Source of the DNA: Nemertoderma westbladi | Taxonomy: Eukaryota > Xenacoelomorpha > Nemertodermatida > Nemertodermatidae | Length of the DNA: 64,000 bases | NCBI GenBank assembly: GCA_032718475.1 | Contig: JAUCBJ010004224.1 | Span: forward strand, 1-64,000 | Reading direction: 5' to 3' | Part shown: positions 51,401 through 62,158 of the stretch, in pieces | Layout of the letters: every line of letters begins with the position of its first letter | Position numbering within the stretch: the first letter of the stretch is position 1 | Made by a program: the position numbers and the translations under genes | The notes under the pieces: generated by a model | The model's database searches: none | Seen by the model: only the letters and a program-made list of their open reading frames with translations | Told to the model about the DNA's origin: nothing

Positions 51401-54400
51401 AAAGAGAAACTATGGGTGCCGTGGTGTACTGTGTTGTATAGTAAGTGCATTAAAGAGAAACTATGGGTGCCGTGGTGTACTGTGTATAGTAAGTGCATTA
51501 AAGAGAAACTATGGGTGCCGTGGTGTACTGTGTATAGTAAGTGCATTAAAGAGAAACTATGGGTGCCGTGGTGTACTGTGTATAGTAGTAGTAAGTGCAT
51601 TAAAGAGAAACTATGGGTGCCGTGGTGTACTGTGTATAGTAAGTGCATTAAAGAGAAACTATGGGTGCCGTGGTGTACTGTGTATAGTAAGTGCATTAAA
51701 GAGAAACTATGGGTGCCGTGGTGTACTGTGTATAGTAAGTGCATTAAAGAGAAACTATGGGTGCCGTGGTGTACTGGGTATAGTAAGTGCATTAAAGAGA
51801 AACTATGGGTGCCGTGGTGTACTGTGTATAGTAAGTGCATTAAAGAGAAACTATGGGTGCCGTGGTGTACTGTGTATAGTAAGTGCATTAAAGAGAAACT
51901 ATGGGTGCCCTGGTGTACTGTGTGTATAGTAAGTGCATTAAAGAGAAACTATGGGTGCCGTGGTGTACTGTGTATAGTAAGTGCATTAAAGAGAAACTAT
52001 GGCTGCCGTGGTGTACTGTGTATAGTAGTAGTAAGTGCATTAAAGAGAAACTATGGGTGCCGTGGTGTACTGTGTATAGTAAGTGCATTAAAGAGAAACT
52101 ATGGGTGCCGTGGTGTACTGTGTATAGTAAGTGCATTAAAGAGAAACTATGGGTGCCGTGGTGTACTGTGTATAGTAAGTGCATTAAAGAGAAACTATGG
52201 GTGCCGTGGTGTACTGGGTATAGTAAGTGCATTAAAGAGAAACTATGGGTGCCGTGGTGTACTGTGTATAGTAAGTGCATTAAAGAGAAACTATGGGTGC
52301 CCTGGTGTACTGTGTGTGTATAGTAAGTGCATTAAAGAGAAACTATGGGTGCCGTGGTGTACTGTGTATAGTAGTAGTAAGTGCATTAAAGAGAAACTAT
52401 GGGTGCCATGGTGTACTGTGTATAGTAGGTGCATTAAAGAGAAACTATAGGTGCCGTGGTGTACTGTGTATAGTAAGTGCATTAAAGAGAAACTATGGGT
52501 GCCGTGGTGTACTGTGTATAGTAAGTGCATTAAAGAGAAACTATGGCTGCCGTGGTGTACTGTGTATAGTAGTAGTAAGTGCATTAAAGAGAAACTATGG
52601 GTGCCGTGGTGTACTGTGTATAGTAAGTGCATTAAAGAGAAACTATGGGTGCCGTGGTGTACTGGGTATAGTAAGTGCATTAAAGGGAAACTATGGGTGC
52701 CGTGGTGTACTGTGTATAGTAAGTGCATTAAAGAGAAACTATGGGTGCCGTGGTGTACTGTGTATAGTAAGTGCATTAAAGAGAAACTATGGGTGCCGTG
52801 GTGTACTGTGTATAGTAAGTGCATTAAAGAGAAACTATGGGTGCCGTGGTGTACTGTGTATAGTAAGTGCATTAAAGAGAAACTATGGGTGCCGTGGTGT
52901 ACTGTGTATAGTAAGTGCATTAAAGAGAAACTATGGGTGCCGTGGTGTACTGTGTATAGTAAGTGCATTAAAGAGAAACTATGGGTGCCGTGGTGTACTG
53001 TGTATAGTAAGTGCATTAAAGAGAAACTATGGGTGCCGTGGTGTACTGTGTATAGTAAGTGCATTAAAGAGAAACTATGGGTGCCGTGGTGTACTGTGTA
53101 TAGTAAGTGCATTAAAGAGAAACTATGGGTGCCGTGGTGTACTGTGTATAGTAAGTGCATTAAAGAGAAACTATGGGTGCCGTGGTGTACTGGGTATAGT
53201 AAGTGCATTAAAGAGAAACTATGGGTGCCGTGGTGTACTGTGTATAGTAAGTGCATTAAAGAGAAACTATGGGTGCCGTGGTGTACTGTGTATAGTAAGT
53301 GCATTAAAGAGAAACTATGGGTGCCGTGGTGTACTGTGTATAGTAAGTGCATTAAAGAGAAACTATGGGTGCCGTGGTGTACTGTGTATAGTAAGTGCAT
53401 TAAAGAGAAACTATGGGTGCCGTGGTGTACTGTGTATAGTAGGTGCATTAAAGAGAAACTATGGGTGCCGTGGTGTACTGTGTATAGTAAGTGCATTAAA
53501 GAGAAACTATGGGTGCCGTGGTGTACTGTGTATAGTAAGTGCATTAAAGAGAAACTATGGGTGCCGTGGTGTACTGTGTATAGTAAGTGCATTAAAGAGA
53601 AACTATGGGTGCCGTGGTGTACTGTGTATAGTAAGTGCATTAAAGAGAAACTATGGGTGCCGTGGTGTACTGTGTATAGTAAGTGCATTAAAGAGAAACT
53701 ATGGGTGCCGTGGTGTACTGTGTATAGTAAGTGCATTAAAGAGAAACTATGGGTGCCGTGGTGTACTGTGTATAGTAAGTGCATTAAAGAGAAACTATGG
53801 GTGCCGTGGTGTACTGTGTATAGTAAGTGCATTAAAGAGAAACTATGGGTGCCGTGGTGTACTGGGTATAGTAAGTGCATTAAAGAGAAACTATGGGTGC
53901 CGTGGTGTACTGTGTATAGTAAGTGCATTAAAGAGAAACTATGGGTGCCGTGGTGTACTGTGTATAGTAAGTGCATTAAAGAGAAACTATGGGTGCCGTG
54001 GTGTACTGTGTATAGTAAGTGCATTAAAGAGAAACTATGGGTGCCGTGGTGTACTGTGTATAGTAAGTGCATTAAAGAGAAACTATGGGTGCCGTGGTGT
54101 ACTGTGTATAGTAAGTGCATTAAAGAGAAACTATGGGTGCCGTGGTGTACTGTGTATAGTAGGTGCATTAAAGGGAAACTATGGGTGCCGTGGTGTACTG
54201 TGTATAGTAAGTGCATTAAAGAGAAACTATGGGTGCCGTGGTGTACTGTGTATAGTAAGTGCATTAAAGAGAAACTATGGGTGCCGTGGTGTACTGTGTA
54301 TAGTAAGTGCATTAAAGAGAAACTATGGGTGCCGTGGTGTACTGTGTATAGTAGTAGTAAGTGCATTAAAGAGAAACTATGGGTGCCGTGGTGTACTGTG

Positions 54401-56736
54401 TATAGTAAGTGCATTAAAGAGAAACTATGGGTGCCGTGGTGTACTGGGTATAGTAAGTGCATTAAAGAGAAACTATGGGTGCCGTGGTGTACTGTGTATA
54501 GTAAGTGCATTAAAGAGAAACTATGGGTGCCGTGGTGTACTGTGTATAGTAAGTGCATTAAAGAGAAACTATGGGTGCCGTGGTGTACTGTGTATAGTAA
54601 GTGCATTAAAGAGAAACTATGGGTGCCGTGGTGTACTGTGTATAGTAGGTGCATTAAAGGGAAACTATGGGTGCCGTGGTGTACTGTGTATAGTAGGTGC
54701 ATTAAAGAGAAACTATGGGTGCCGTGGTGTACTGTGTATAGTAAGTGCATTAATGAGAAACTATGGGTGCCGTGGTGTACTGTGTATAGTAAGTGCATTA
54801 AAGAGAAACTATGGGTGCCGTGGTGTACTGTGTATAGTAAGTGCATTAAAGAGAAACTATGGGTGCCGTGGTGTACTGTGTATAGTAAGTGCATTAAAGA
54901 GAAACTATGGGTGCCGTGGTGTACTGTGTATAGTAAGTGCATTAAAGAGAAACTATGGGTGCCGTGGTGTACTGTGTATAGTAGTAAGTGCATTAAAGAG
55001 AAACTATGGGTGCCGTGGTGTACTGTGTATAGTAAGTGCATTAAAGAGAAACTATGGGTGCCGTGGTGTACTGTGTATAGTAAGTGCATTAAAGAGAAAC
55101 TATGGGTGCCGTGGTGTACTGTGTATAGTAAGTGCATTAAAGAGAAACTATGGGTGCCGTGGTGTACTGTGTATAGTAAGTGCATTAAAGAGAAACTATG
55201 GGTGCCGTGGTGTACTGGGTATAGTAAGTGCATTAAAGAGAAACTATGGGTGCCGTGGTGTACTGTGTATAGTAAGTGCATTAAAGAGAAACTATGGGTG
55301 CCGTGGTGTACTGTGTATAGTAAGTGCATTAAAGAGAAACTATGGGTGCCGTGGTGTACTGTGTATAGTAGGTGCATTAAAGGGAAACTATGGGTGCCGT
55401 GGTGTACTGTGTATAGTAGGTGCATTAAAGAGAAACTATGGGTGCCGTGGTGTACTGTGTATAGTAAGTGCATTAATGAGAAACTATGGGTGCCGTGGTG
55501 TACTGTATATAGTAAGTGCATTAAAGAGAAACTATGGGTGCCGTGGTGTACTGTGTATAGTAAGTGCATTAAAGAGAAACTATGGGTGCCGTGGTGTACT
55601 GTGTATAGTAAGTGCATTAAAGAGAAACTATGGGTGCCGTGGTGTACTGGGTATAGTAAGTGCATTAAAGAGAAACTATGGGTGCCGTGGTGTACTGTGT
55701 ATAGTAGTAGTAAGTGCATTAAAGAGAAACTATGGGTGCCGTGGTGTACTGTGTATAGTAGGTGCATTAAAGGGAAACTATAGGTGCCGTGGTGTACTGT
55801 GTATAGTAAGTGCATTAAAGAGAAACTATGGGTGCCGTGGTGTACTGTGTATAGTAAGTGCATTAAAGAGAAACTATGGGTGCCGTGGTGTACTGTGTAT
55901 AGTAAGTGCATTAAAGAGAAACTATGGGTGCCGTGGTGTACTGGGTATAGTAAGTGCATTAAAGAGAAACTATGGGTGCCGTGGTGTACTGTGTATAGTA
56001 GTAGTAAGTGCATTAAAGAGAAACTATGGGTGCCGTGGTGTACTGTGTATAGTAGGTGCATTAAAGGGAAACTATAGGTGCCGTGGTGTACTGTGTATAG
56101 TAGGTGCATTAAAGAGAAACTATGGGTACCGTGGTGTGCTGTGTATAGTAAGTGCATTAAAGAGAAACTATGGGTGCCGTGGTGTACTGTGTATAGTATG
56201 TGCATTAAAGAGAAACTATTGGTGCCGTGGTGTACTGTGTATAGTAGGTGCATTAAAGATAAACTATTGGTGCCGTGGTGTACTGTGTATAGTAAGTGCA
56301 TTAAAGAGAAACTATGGGTGCCGTGGTGTACTGTGTATAGTAGGTGCATTAAAGATAAACTATTGGTGCCGTGGTGTACTGTGTATAGTAAGTGCATTAA
56401 AGAGAAACTATGGGTGCCGTGGTGTACTGTGTATAGTAAGTGCATTAAAGAGAAACTATGGGTGCCGTGGTGTACTGTGTATAGTAAGTGCATTAAAGAG
56501 AAACTATGGGTGCCGTGGTGTACTGTGTATAGTAAGTGCATTAAAGAGAAACTATGGGTGCCGTGGTGTACTGTGTATAGTAAGTGCATTAAAGAGAAAC
56601 TATGGGTGCCGTGGTGTACTGTGTATAGTAAGTGCATTAAAGAGAAACTATGGGTGCCGTGGTGTACTGTGTATAGTAGGTGCATTAAAGAGAAACTATT
56701 GGTGCCGTGGTGTACTGTGTATAGTAAGTGCATTAA
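45417..56736. repeat. 48-bp satellite, main segment, about 230 units
   Basis: This is the same unit as at 24918-25495. Common variants are a GTAGTA insertion after TATAGTA (54-bp unit), AAGTACATT for AAGTGCATT, AGATAAAC, AAGGGAAAC, GCCATGG for GCCGTGG (a CpG change), and a rare CCCTGGTGTACTGTGTGTG unit at 47680, 48170, 48571 and 52301. Larger duplications are visible: 48484-48960 equals 52214-52690 (offset 3730), and the AATGAG-marked block at 54748 recurs at 55471 (offset 723). Variant-rich units dominate the left third while 53000-56000 is homogeneous, as expected from ongoing local amplification. One minus and two plus frames are open for up to 1500 codons because 48 is divisible by three. 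Confidence 0.98.
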
Positions 56737-58419
56737 CGTTTGGTTTATATTTAGGTATTGTGACTTCACTTTATTATGAGCTTTGCGGCTGATATGTGAG
56801 TGTTGATGGTGCAAATTCATGAGAAATAAAAGAAAACTAACCGGTTACATTGAGATTTCATTTTTTAACCACAGTAGATCTACTATAGTATATCCGTGAT
56901 AAAAAGTATCTTTGTACCATACAGTTATGTTCATTTAAGATAGTCATTATAAAATGCATTAATGCGCCATGTCATCGTGTTACTCTGTATTGAAATTTTT
57001 AAAACTGGAATGTCACTTGTTGTGTAAGCTCATACTTAGTGCCTTCTGTAAGGCGAAACTAAGTTTAGTTCGCACGTAAGATATGGTTGTGGAGTATGCT
57101 ATGCAGCCTTCCTTTTGACTGATACCAATAAGGCGATCCTACTCACCAGAGCAGGATCACGAAATACAGCAGTAAGAGCAGTAAGTATACTATACACATA
57201 AAGCATGTCCTCTTTTAATTTCTTGACAATAATGGGCTTTTTAATATGTTACAATGTTAATGTTAATGTTACATTTATTTAAATTACCCTGTTTAGTATT
57301 GTGTCAGTTGTTGTATTTTGTCTTTCGGTATTTTTTGCTGAACCGGTATTTTATTTGCCATTGTATTTTCGCTATTTTCGGTTTGAATGAAATAATATTA
57401 TTTCCCAGTAGGCCTACAGTACTAGAGTATATTAGGCCTAGATTAATTTGTTGTTTCTCCAACTGTATAATGTAGTATTTCTATTAACTTTAACTTTTAA
57501 TTTTAACTTGAACTTCTATCACTGTATTAATTTCCTATTAAAATCTATGATAATTTCTGTAATGCAGTAGTATTTTATTTTATTTTATTTTAGATTTTTA
57601 CATTTACTTCATATTAGCTACCGCATCCCTTTCTATAATTAAGAAAACATTTTAACAGTGTTGAGGCGATTTATACTGTACAGTAGCCCTGAACTCTTTT
57701 TATTATTTTTTGGCGCCAATTTTCATAAATTCAAACCTTGCAGTATTTAGGAAACATTTTGTACATTATTACTGGTGATGATTAAGTGTAAAATCGAAAC
57801 GTTTAGAACTTACTGTATGCATATTATTTCATTGTTTTTACGTACTTTTAATATATTAATATGAAGTTAAAGATTATCGCGCTTGCTGTTACTTTTAGAC
57901 TCTCATTTGACTAATTGTTACGTAGGCTCGTTAATTTATTGTTCTACAGTATCTGTATTCAGTCAGTTAGTCTAATTTCAAGCAGTACTACATTCGTCTC
58001 TATAATATTATAATTTATACATCGTTATAATAAATATACAGTCAACTCAGCAAATCATTTTATTTATCTTATACAGTAAAACGGTTCATTTAAATCAATC
58101 TTTTGATGGTGTATTTTATTCAAAATGTAAGGCTGAGAAACCTGCGGATTATTTCAACATAAATTTTTCACAGAAGTCTGTCAATCATCGATGAATTAGA
58201 ACCAAACTAGTTTCACTTGTGTAGACCTACACATAGAATACTTATATAGTACCTCTGTCGGCCGCTTGGGGGCAAATTGTATGAAACCTAGAAGTTTAGC
58301 TATAATTATTACTGAATCTAGTGATTGAAATTGCGATTGTTTGATATTAACTCTTCAACTTCTTTGTCCGGCTGTTCTCTTTCTGTCTTTCCTGCTTTCG
58401 TCTGAGGGGCACTTTTATC
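56737..58419. other. AT-rich flank without a recognisable gene
   Basis: I see no supported coding region, and the only frame above 60 codons (57254-57475) has no signature. The stretch contains GTAGGCCTAC-like words near 57410-57440, a TTTTA repeat at 57573-57590, a GATCCT/AGGATC 6-bp hairpin at 57136-57160, and a hammerhead-like GATGA-to-CGAAACGTTTA segment at 57772-57805. Confidence 0.5.
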
Positions 58420-59133
58420 ATGGTTGATAAACCAGCCCAGCAGAAGAGACTCCTACTGGTACTGGTACCGCCGAAGGTCCGCCTAATCCGATAGGCCCAC
58501 CGGCACCGGTAGTTACTCAGACACCTACATCAATCCATGTCTGCCCGTTGCACGTTGTACGTTGTAAATGACGTCCTTGCCTATGTTTGGACAGCACATG
58601 AACGGGGTATGCATCGCAACTCAGTTGTTGCCATTGTTAACCCTTGGCCGCGGTTTACCGATAAAATGATTAAGGAGGGGAAATCTCTTCTGATGCGCCT
58701 TCTTGAATCGGGCTCATCTACTTCTACTAGAGATGTGGCAAAACAAGATTTTTCGAAGAACCGGCACTGCGGAGAGAATATGCGACGAAACGTTGTTAAC
58801 GATATAATTGATATGTTCGACGACAGTGGCTTCCGTGAGCTTGTTCCCCTACCGATTTTTGTTTCTGGAAACCTCGCGTCAATCCCAACTTTTTCGTACT
58901 CTGACTGTGATATGCTCCTGCTACTAAAATTAGTGAGCTCATTGCAGGATAGAGTTGCTGTTTTGGAAACGAAATCAATCTCCGGTCCTTCTGTTCCCGT
59001 ATCTACTGGCATGACTGGTGCCGAACTGACGTCGCAATTAGCCAATGTTCGAGACCTTCATCCAAAAAAGGCGAAACCCAAGCGCAAACAACCGTCTCAA
59101 TTTGTAACGAATGATCCCCTGCTTCACTACTAG
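58420..59133 (+). pseudogene. Retroelement ORF1-like protein, frame-broken and truncated
   Basis: An ATG at 58420 gives MVDKPAQQK, then a shift into a T/G/P-rich stretch (PTGTGTAEGPPNPIG). A second shift leads to the frame 58537-59133. That frame has VNDVLAYVWTAHERGMHRNSVV, FTDKMIKEGKSLLM, NVVNDIIDMFDDS, then PIFVSGNLASIP, and a short leucine-rich coiled coil (LLLKLVSSLQDRVAVLETK). It ends in a basic tail KKAKPKRKQ. A fold of this shape, a D-I-L-x-F/Y-V helix followed by P-x-F-V-x-x-x-L-x-x-I-P and a coiled coil, is found in ORF1-type proteins of marine-invertebrate retroelements, which I state from memory and cannot check. The stop is the TAG of an F2 LINE tail that cuts the frame at 59126. 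It is not functional. Confidence 0.45.
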
Positions 59134-59390
59134 GATCGGCATGCTGCATTGCAGCTGCATTTTTAAGAATGCTGTGCCGGCTTGTCAACAAAATTGCACC
59201 GCCACAACTCCCTATCACCCATGACATTTGCAAGATCATCCGCATCTTTAAGGCCAGTGTCCTTTAAGATGCGGATGATCTAGCAAATGTCATGGGTGAT
59301 AGGGAGTTGTGGCGGTGCAATTTTATTGACAAGCCGGCACAGCATTCTTAAAAATGCAGCTGCAATGCAGCATGCCGATCCTAGTAGTAC
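59126..59390. repeat. Head-to-head pair of F2 LINE 3' ends (long palindrome)
   Basis: A minus-oriented F2 3' end (tail at 59126, reading to about 59255) abuts a plus-oriented one (about 59265 to tail at 59389). The arms of about 120 bp match with two or three differences and the loop is about 17 bases. Both TAG tails point outward. The right arm encodes DADDLANVMGDRELWRCNFIDKPAQHS, the F2 C-terminus. Confidence 0.92.
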
Positions 59391-60907
59391 AGTCTTGTAT
59401 AGAGCTCCTGTATTTCCTACGAAACAGAATATGGTCTATCTGGGACTTGTGACCACTGGGTCCACTATGAGTCCATAGCTTTCCAGTTCGCTTCTTGAAC
59501 TGGGTTCCAGCCGAAAACAATCCATTTCCAGAGATAAAATCCTGAAGATGGACGGAATTTCGGTTAACACTATTGCTATAGACCCAGGGCGATGTAGGTG
59601 ATTGATGCAGACTTGCATTAAAGTCTCCCAGGAATGTTACGAATGCATGCTGATCCACTCCATCAGTAGCTGCTTGTAGATTGTGGTAGAAATTTTCCAC
59701 CTCCTCTACAGGGGCAACACTAGTTGGAGAGTAGCACACAATCAGAACCACCTTCGGAAACTTCTTAGCCAGTCTTCCAGAACATGAGAAGTGGCAACGG
59801 ATGATGCGGTTAGAGATTTGGTCTATTTTGTCCAATGCTGCATGTGCAGTTGGATTCATCAATAGACCAATTCCACCATTGCCACTATCATCTGCTAACG
59901 CGAGGACGAGTCGCTAACCGCCCCCCATGTCTTTAATCAGAACCTCATCAGTCTGTCCAGTCTGCATTCGGTGCTCTTGAACACCCACTGCGCTAAGAGA
60001 AAGCTTATCTGCCAAGGCAGTCAGCTCACCTTGTCGCATTGGGGACCCGAGTGTTAGGGTGTTTACTGGGGCTAGTCTTGTGACTTGCCTCAGATTCACC
60101 AATGGCTTTGTTGGTCGGGGTGGAACATGAGAGTAGCCTCCAACTACAGAATCCCTCTCCCCATCACAATCTGGCCTTCCTGGTGACCCTGGGTTTGGGC
60201 CAGAAAGGTCATCAGGAAAGGGACTCAAAAATTGTTGGCTGCTCTCTATCCAGTAGGGGGTGAGACAGGCAGCCGGTCAGGAGTTAACTGACGCCTGTGA
60301 GGCCGATTGTGTCCGGTAATTCCACTGGCCTCTAGTGGCCGGACCTCCGCATTGCTAATGTAATCCATAGTGGGGGTTGGGGGGTGCTTTTTTCCGAGTC
60401 AGCTCTCGGGGCAAATACCACACCCTGGTTTGCCATTCCACAGGGTGGGAGTCGCAATGGAGTCAGATATGAGGCCCATCACCCATATCTACTCTGGCGC
60501 ACATGACCCACCATTGGCTGTTGCAGCTCATCTGCTGGGTCATGCCCTGTACCCTTGCTGCCAGGTGCAGATCGCAGTGAAGTGCTCTCAGAGTGGACAT
60601 GAGAACACTCTACTCCTGACCAGCCATTGGTAGATCACCATCTGCCTGGTCAGGCTATATACCCCTGCAGCCAAGTATATGGGTCCTTAATCCAGGACCA
60701 AGGGCGTCCTTTTCCCAGAACGAAGGGGGTCCTAGTTACAGGGCCAAATTTGCCCTAGTAAGAGGGTCTATGCAGCTACAGGTGGCACCTCCTTTATGCT
60801 GCATGGAGGTGGCAAGTTTTCTTGATCAATGACCTAGAATACCTGACCTGACCTGATAGCTCAGTGCCTGCGTCCGTAGATAGGTCAGGGCCTGCAGCCC
60901 CGTATGC
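59391..60907 (-). pseudogene. F2 LINE copy e, inverted 5' portion (leader and endonuclease)
   Basis: The minus frames 59914-60228 and 59323-59862 encode the F2 endonuclease: ALADKLSLSAVGVQEHRM (catalytic glutamate), VVLIVCYSPTSVAPVEEVE, VTFLGDFNASLHQ, QFKKRTGKLWTHSGPSGHKSQIDHILFRRKYRSS. The final SDH motif is missing because the segment ends there. A frameshift lies near 59890. Upstream, 60229-60907 is GC-rich, non-coding and presumably the F2 leader. It includes CCACACCCTGG and repeated CCTGACCTGACC. The segment's 5' end abuts a plus-oriented F2 3' end, so the copy looks inverted. Confidence 0.8.
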
Positions 60908-61224
60908 ATAACATTGGAGGTGTCTCATTGGTTCCCTCAAGTTTGACACTAGAACAAAATCGCCTCCGCTTTGCAGGACATTGCTTTCGCCGTGAGGACC
61001 AGCCAGTGCATAATCTTGTACTTTGGCAGCCTCATGGAGTGAATAAGCATGGTGGACAGCCCATGATTTTCTTGAGTCCCATCTTAAAGGACACTGGCCT
61101 TGAAGATGCGGATGATCTAGCAAATGTCATGGGTGATAGGGAGTTGTGGCGGCGCAATGTTGTCGACAAGCCGGCACAGCATTCTTAAAAATGCAGCTGC
61201 AATGCAGCATGCCGATCCTAGTAG
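60908..61224 (+). pseudogene. F2 LINE copy e, 3' end with TAG tail
   Basis: The plus frame gives NIGGVSLVPSSLTLEQNRLRFAGHCFRRED, LWQPHGVNKHGGQP and GDRELWRRNVVDKPAQHS with a TAA at 61186. It is followed by the terminal block and a CCTAGTAG tail ending at 61224. The first residues continue from the C-terminal domain as in copy c at 37507. The rest of RT is absent. Confidence 0.9.
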
Positions 61225-62158
61225 AGGTGGATTAGTGAGTTCTCTTTACAAAGAGCTAATAGTAAACGATTATATGTTGATTTGTCAAGGCATAGTGCTC
61301 TCTTAAGATAAGTTGCGTCTTTATTTTGTCGAGGGAATTTATTGGTAGTTGATAAATGAGGCCAAATTGCTTTGATTCCATACAATACTATAGCGACTAT
61401 AATTATTAATTTGAAAGAGTTTGATTGCAGTAGCCAATGAAAGTAGTTGAGGTTTGGATATTTAATGAGCCGCTATTATTTAATGAGCCGCTATTATTTA
61501 ATGAGCCGCTATTATTTAATGAGCCGCTATTATTTAATGAGCCGCTATTATTTAATGAGCCGCTATTATTTAATGAGCCGCTATTCTTTAATGAGACGCT
61601 ATTATATAATGAGCCGCTATTATTTAATGAGCCGCTATTATTTAATGAGCCGCTATTATTTAATGAGCCGCTATTATTTAATGAGCCGCTATTATTTAAT
61701 GAGCCGCTATTATTTAATGAGCCGCTATTATTTAATGAGCCGCTATTATTTAATGAGCCGCTATTATTTAATGAGCCGCATTTATTTAATGAGCCGCTAT
61801 TATTTAATGAGCCGCTATTATTTAATGAGCCGCTATTATTTAATGAGCCGCTATTATTTAATGAACCGCTATTATTTAATGAGCCGCTATTATTTAATGA
61901 GCCGCATTTATTTAATGAGCCGCTATTATTTAATGAGCCGCTATTATTTAATGAGCCGCTATTATTTAATGAGCCGCTATTATTTAATGAACCGCTATTA
62001 TTTAATGAGCCGCTATCGGTAGCCGCTAATCTTCTACCACGTCTGAATTTAATAATTGCCGTTTTATCTAGGTTTACGGTGAGTCCGTTACTTGAGGCCC
62101 AGGTCGATAATGCATTGAGAGCTGCTTGGATGGCTTCCTTGCTATCGTGATCGTCCGA
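61225..62158 (-). pseudogene. LINE reverse transcriptase fragment carrying an 18-bp array
   Basis: Minus-strand reading from 62158 gives SKEAIQAALNALSTWASSNGLTVNLDKTAIIKFRRGRRLAATD, the segment after RT motif C in CR1/jockey-like elements. It then enters about 31 copies of SGSLNN encoded by the 18-bp array, and leaves it in the same frame with IQTSTTFIGYCNQTLSN. Further leftward the next frame shows IVLYGIKAIWPHLS, the expected downstream RT thumb sequence, so the fragment continues to the F2 tail at 61224. Stops and shifts are present after 61406. It lies head to head with the plus-strand LINE that starts at about 62159. Confidence 0.75.
61459..62016. repeat. 18-bp minisatellite, 31 copies, in frame within an RT
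   Basis: The unit is GAGCCGCTATTATTTAAT, 18 bp. Nearly all copies are identical. Variants are GAACCGC (a C/T-type change), CGCATTTATTT, and one CTTTAATGAGACGC. Open on both strands because 18 is divisible by three. Confidence 0.97.

Noticed and set aside
52291-56820. Giant open frames of about 1500 codons on both strands through the 48-bp array
   Set aside because: A 48-bp unit without stops in three of six frames yields these automatically. Variants such as T-to-P and G-to-R changes are not biased to synonymous sites, and no signal or domain is present.
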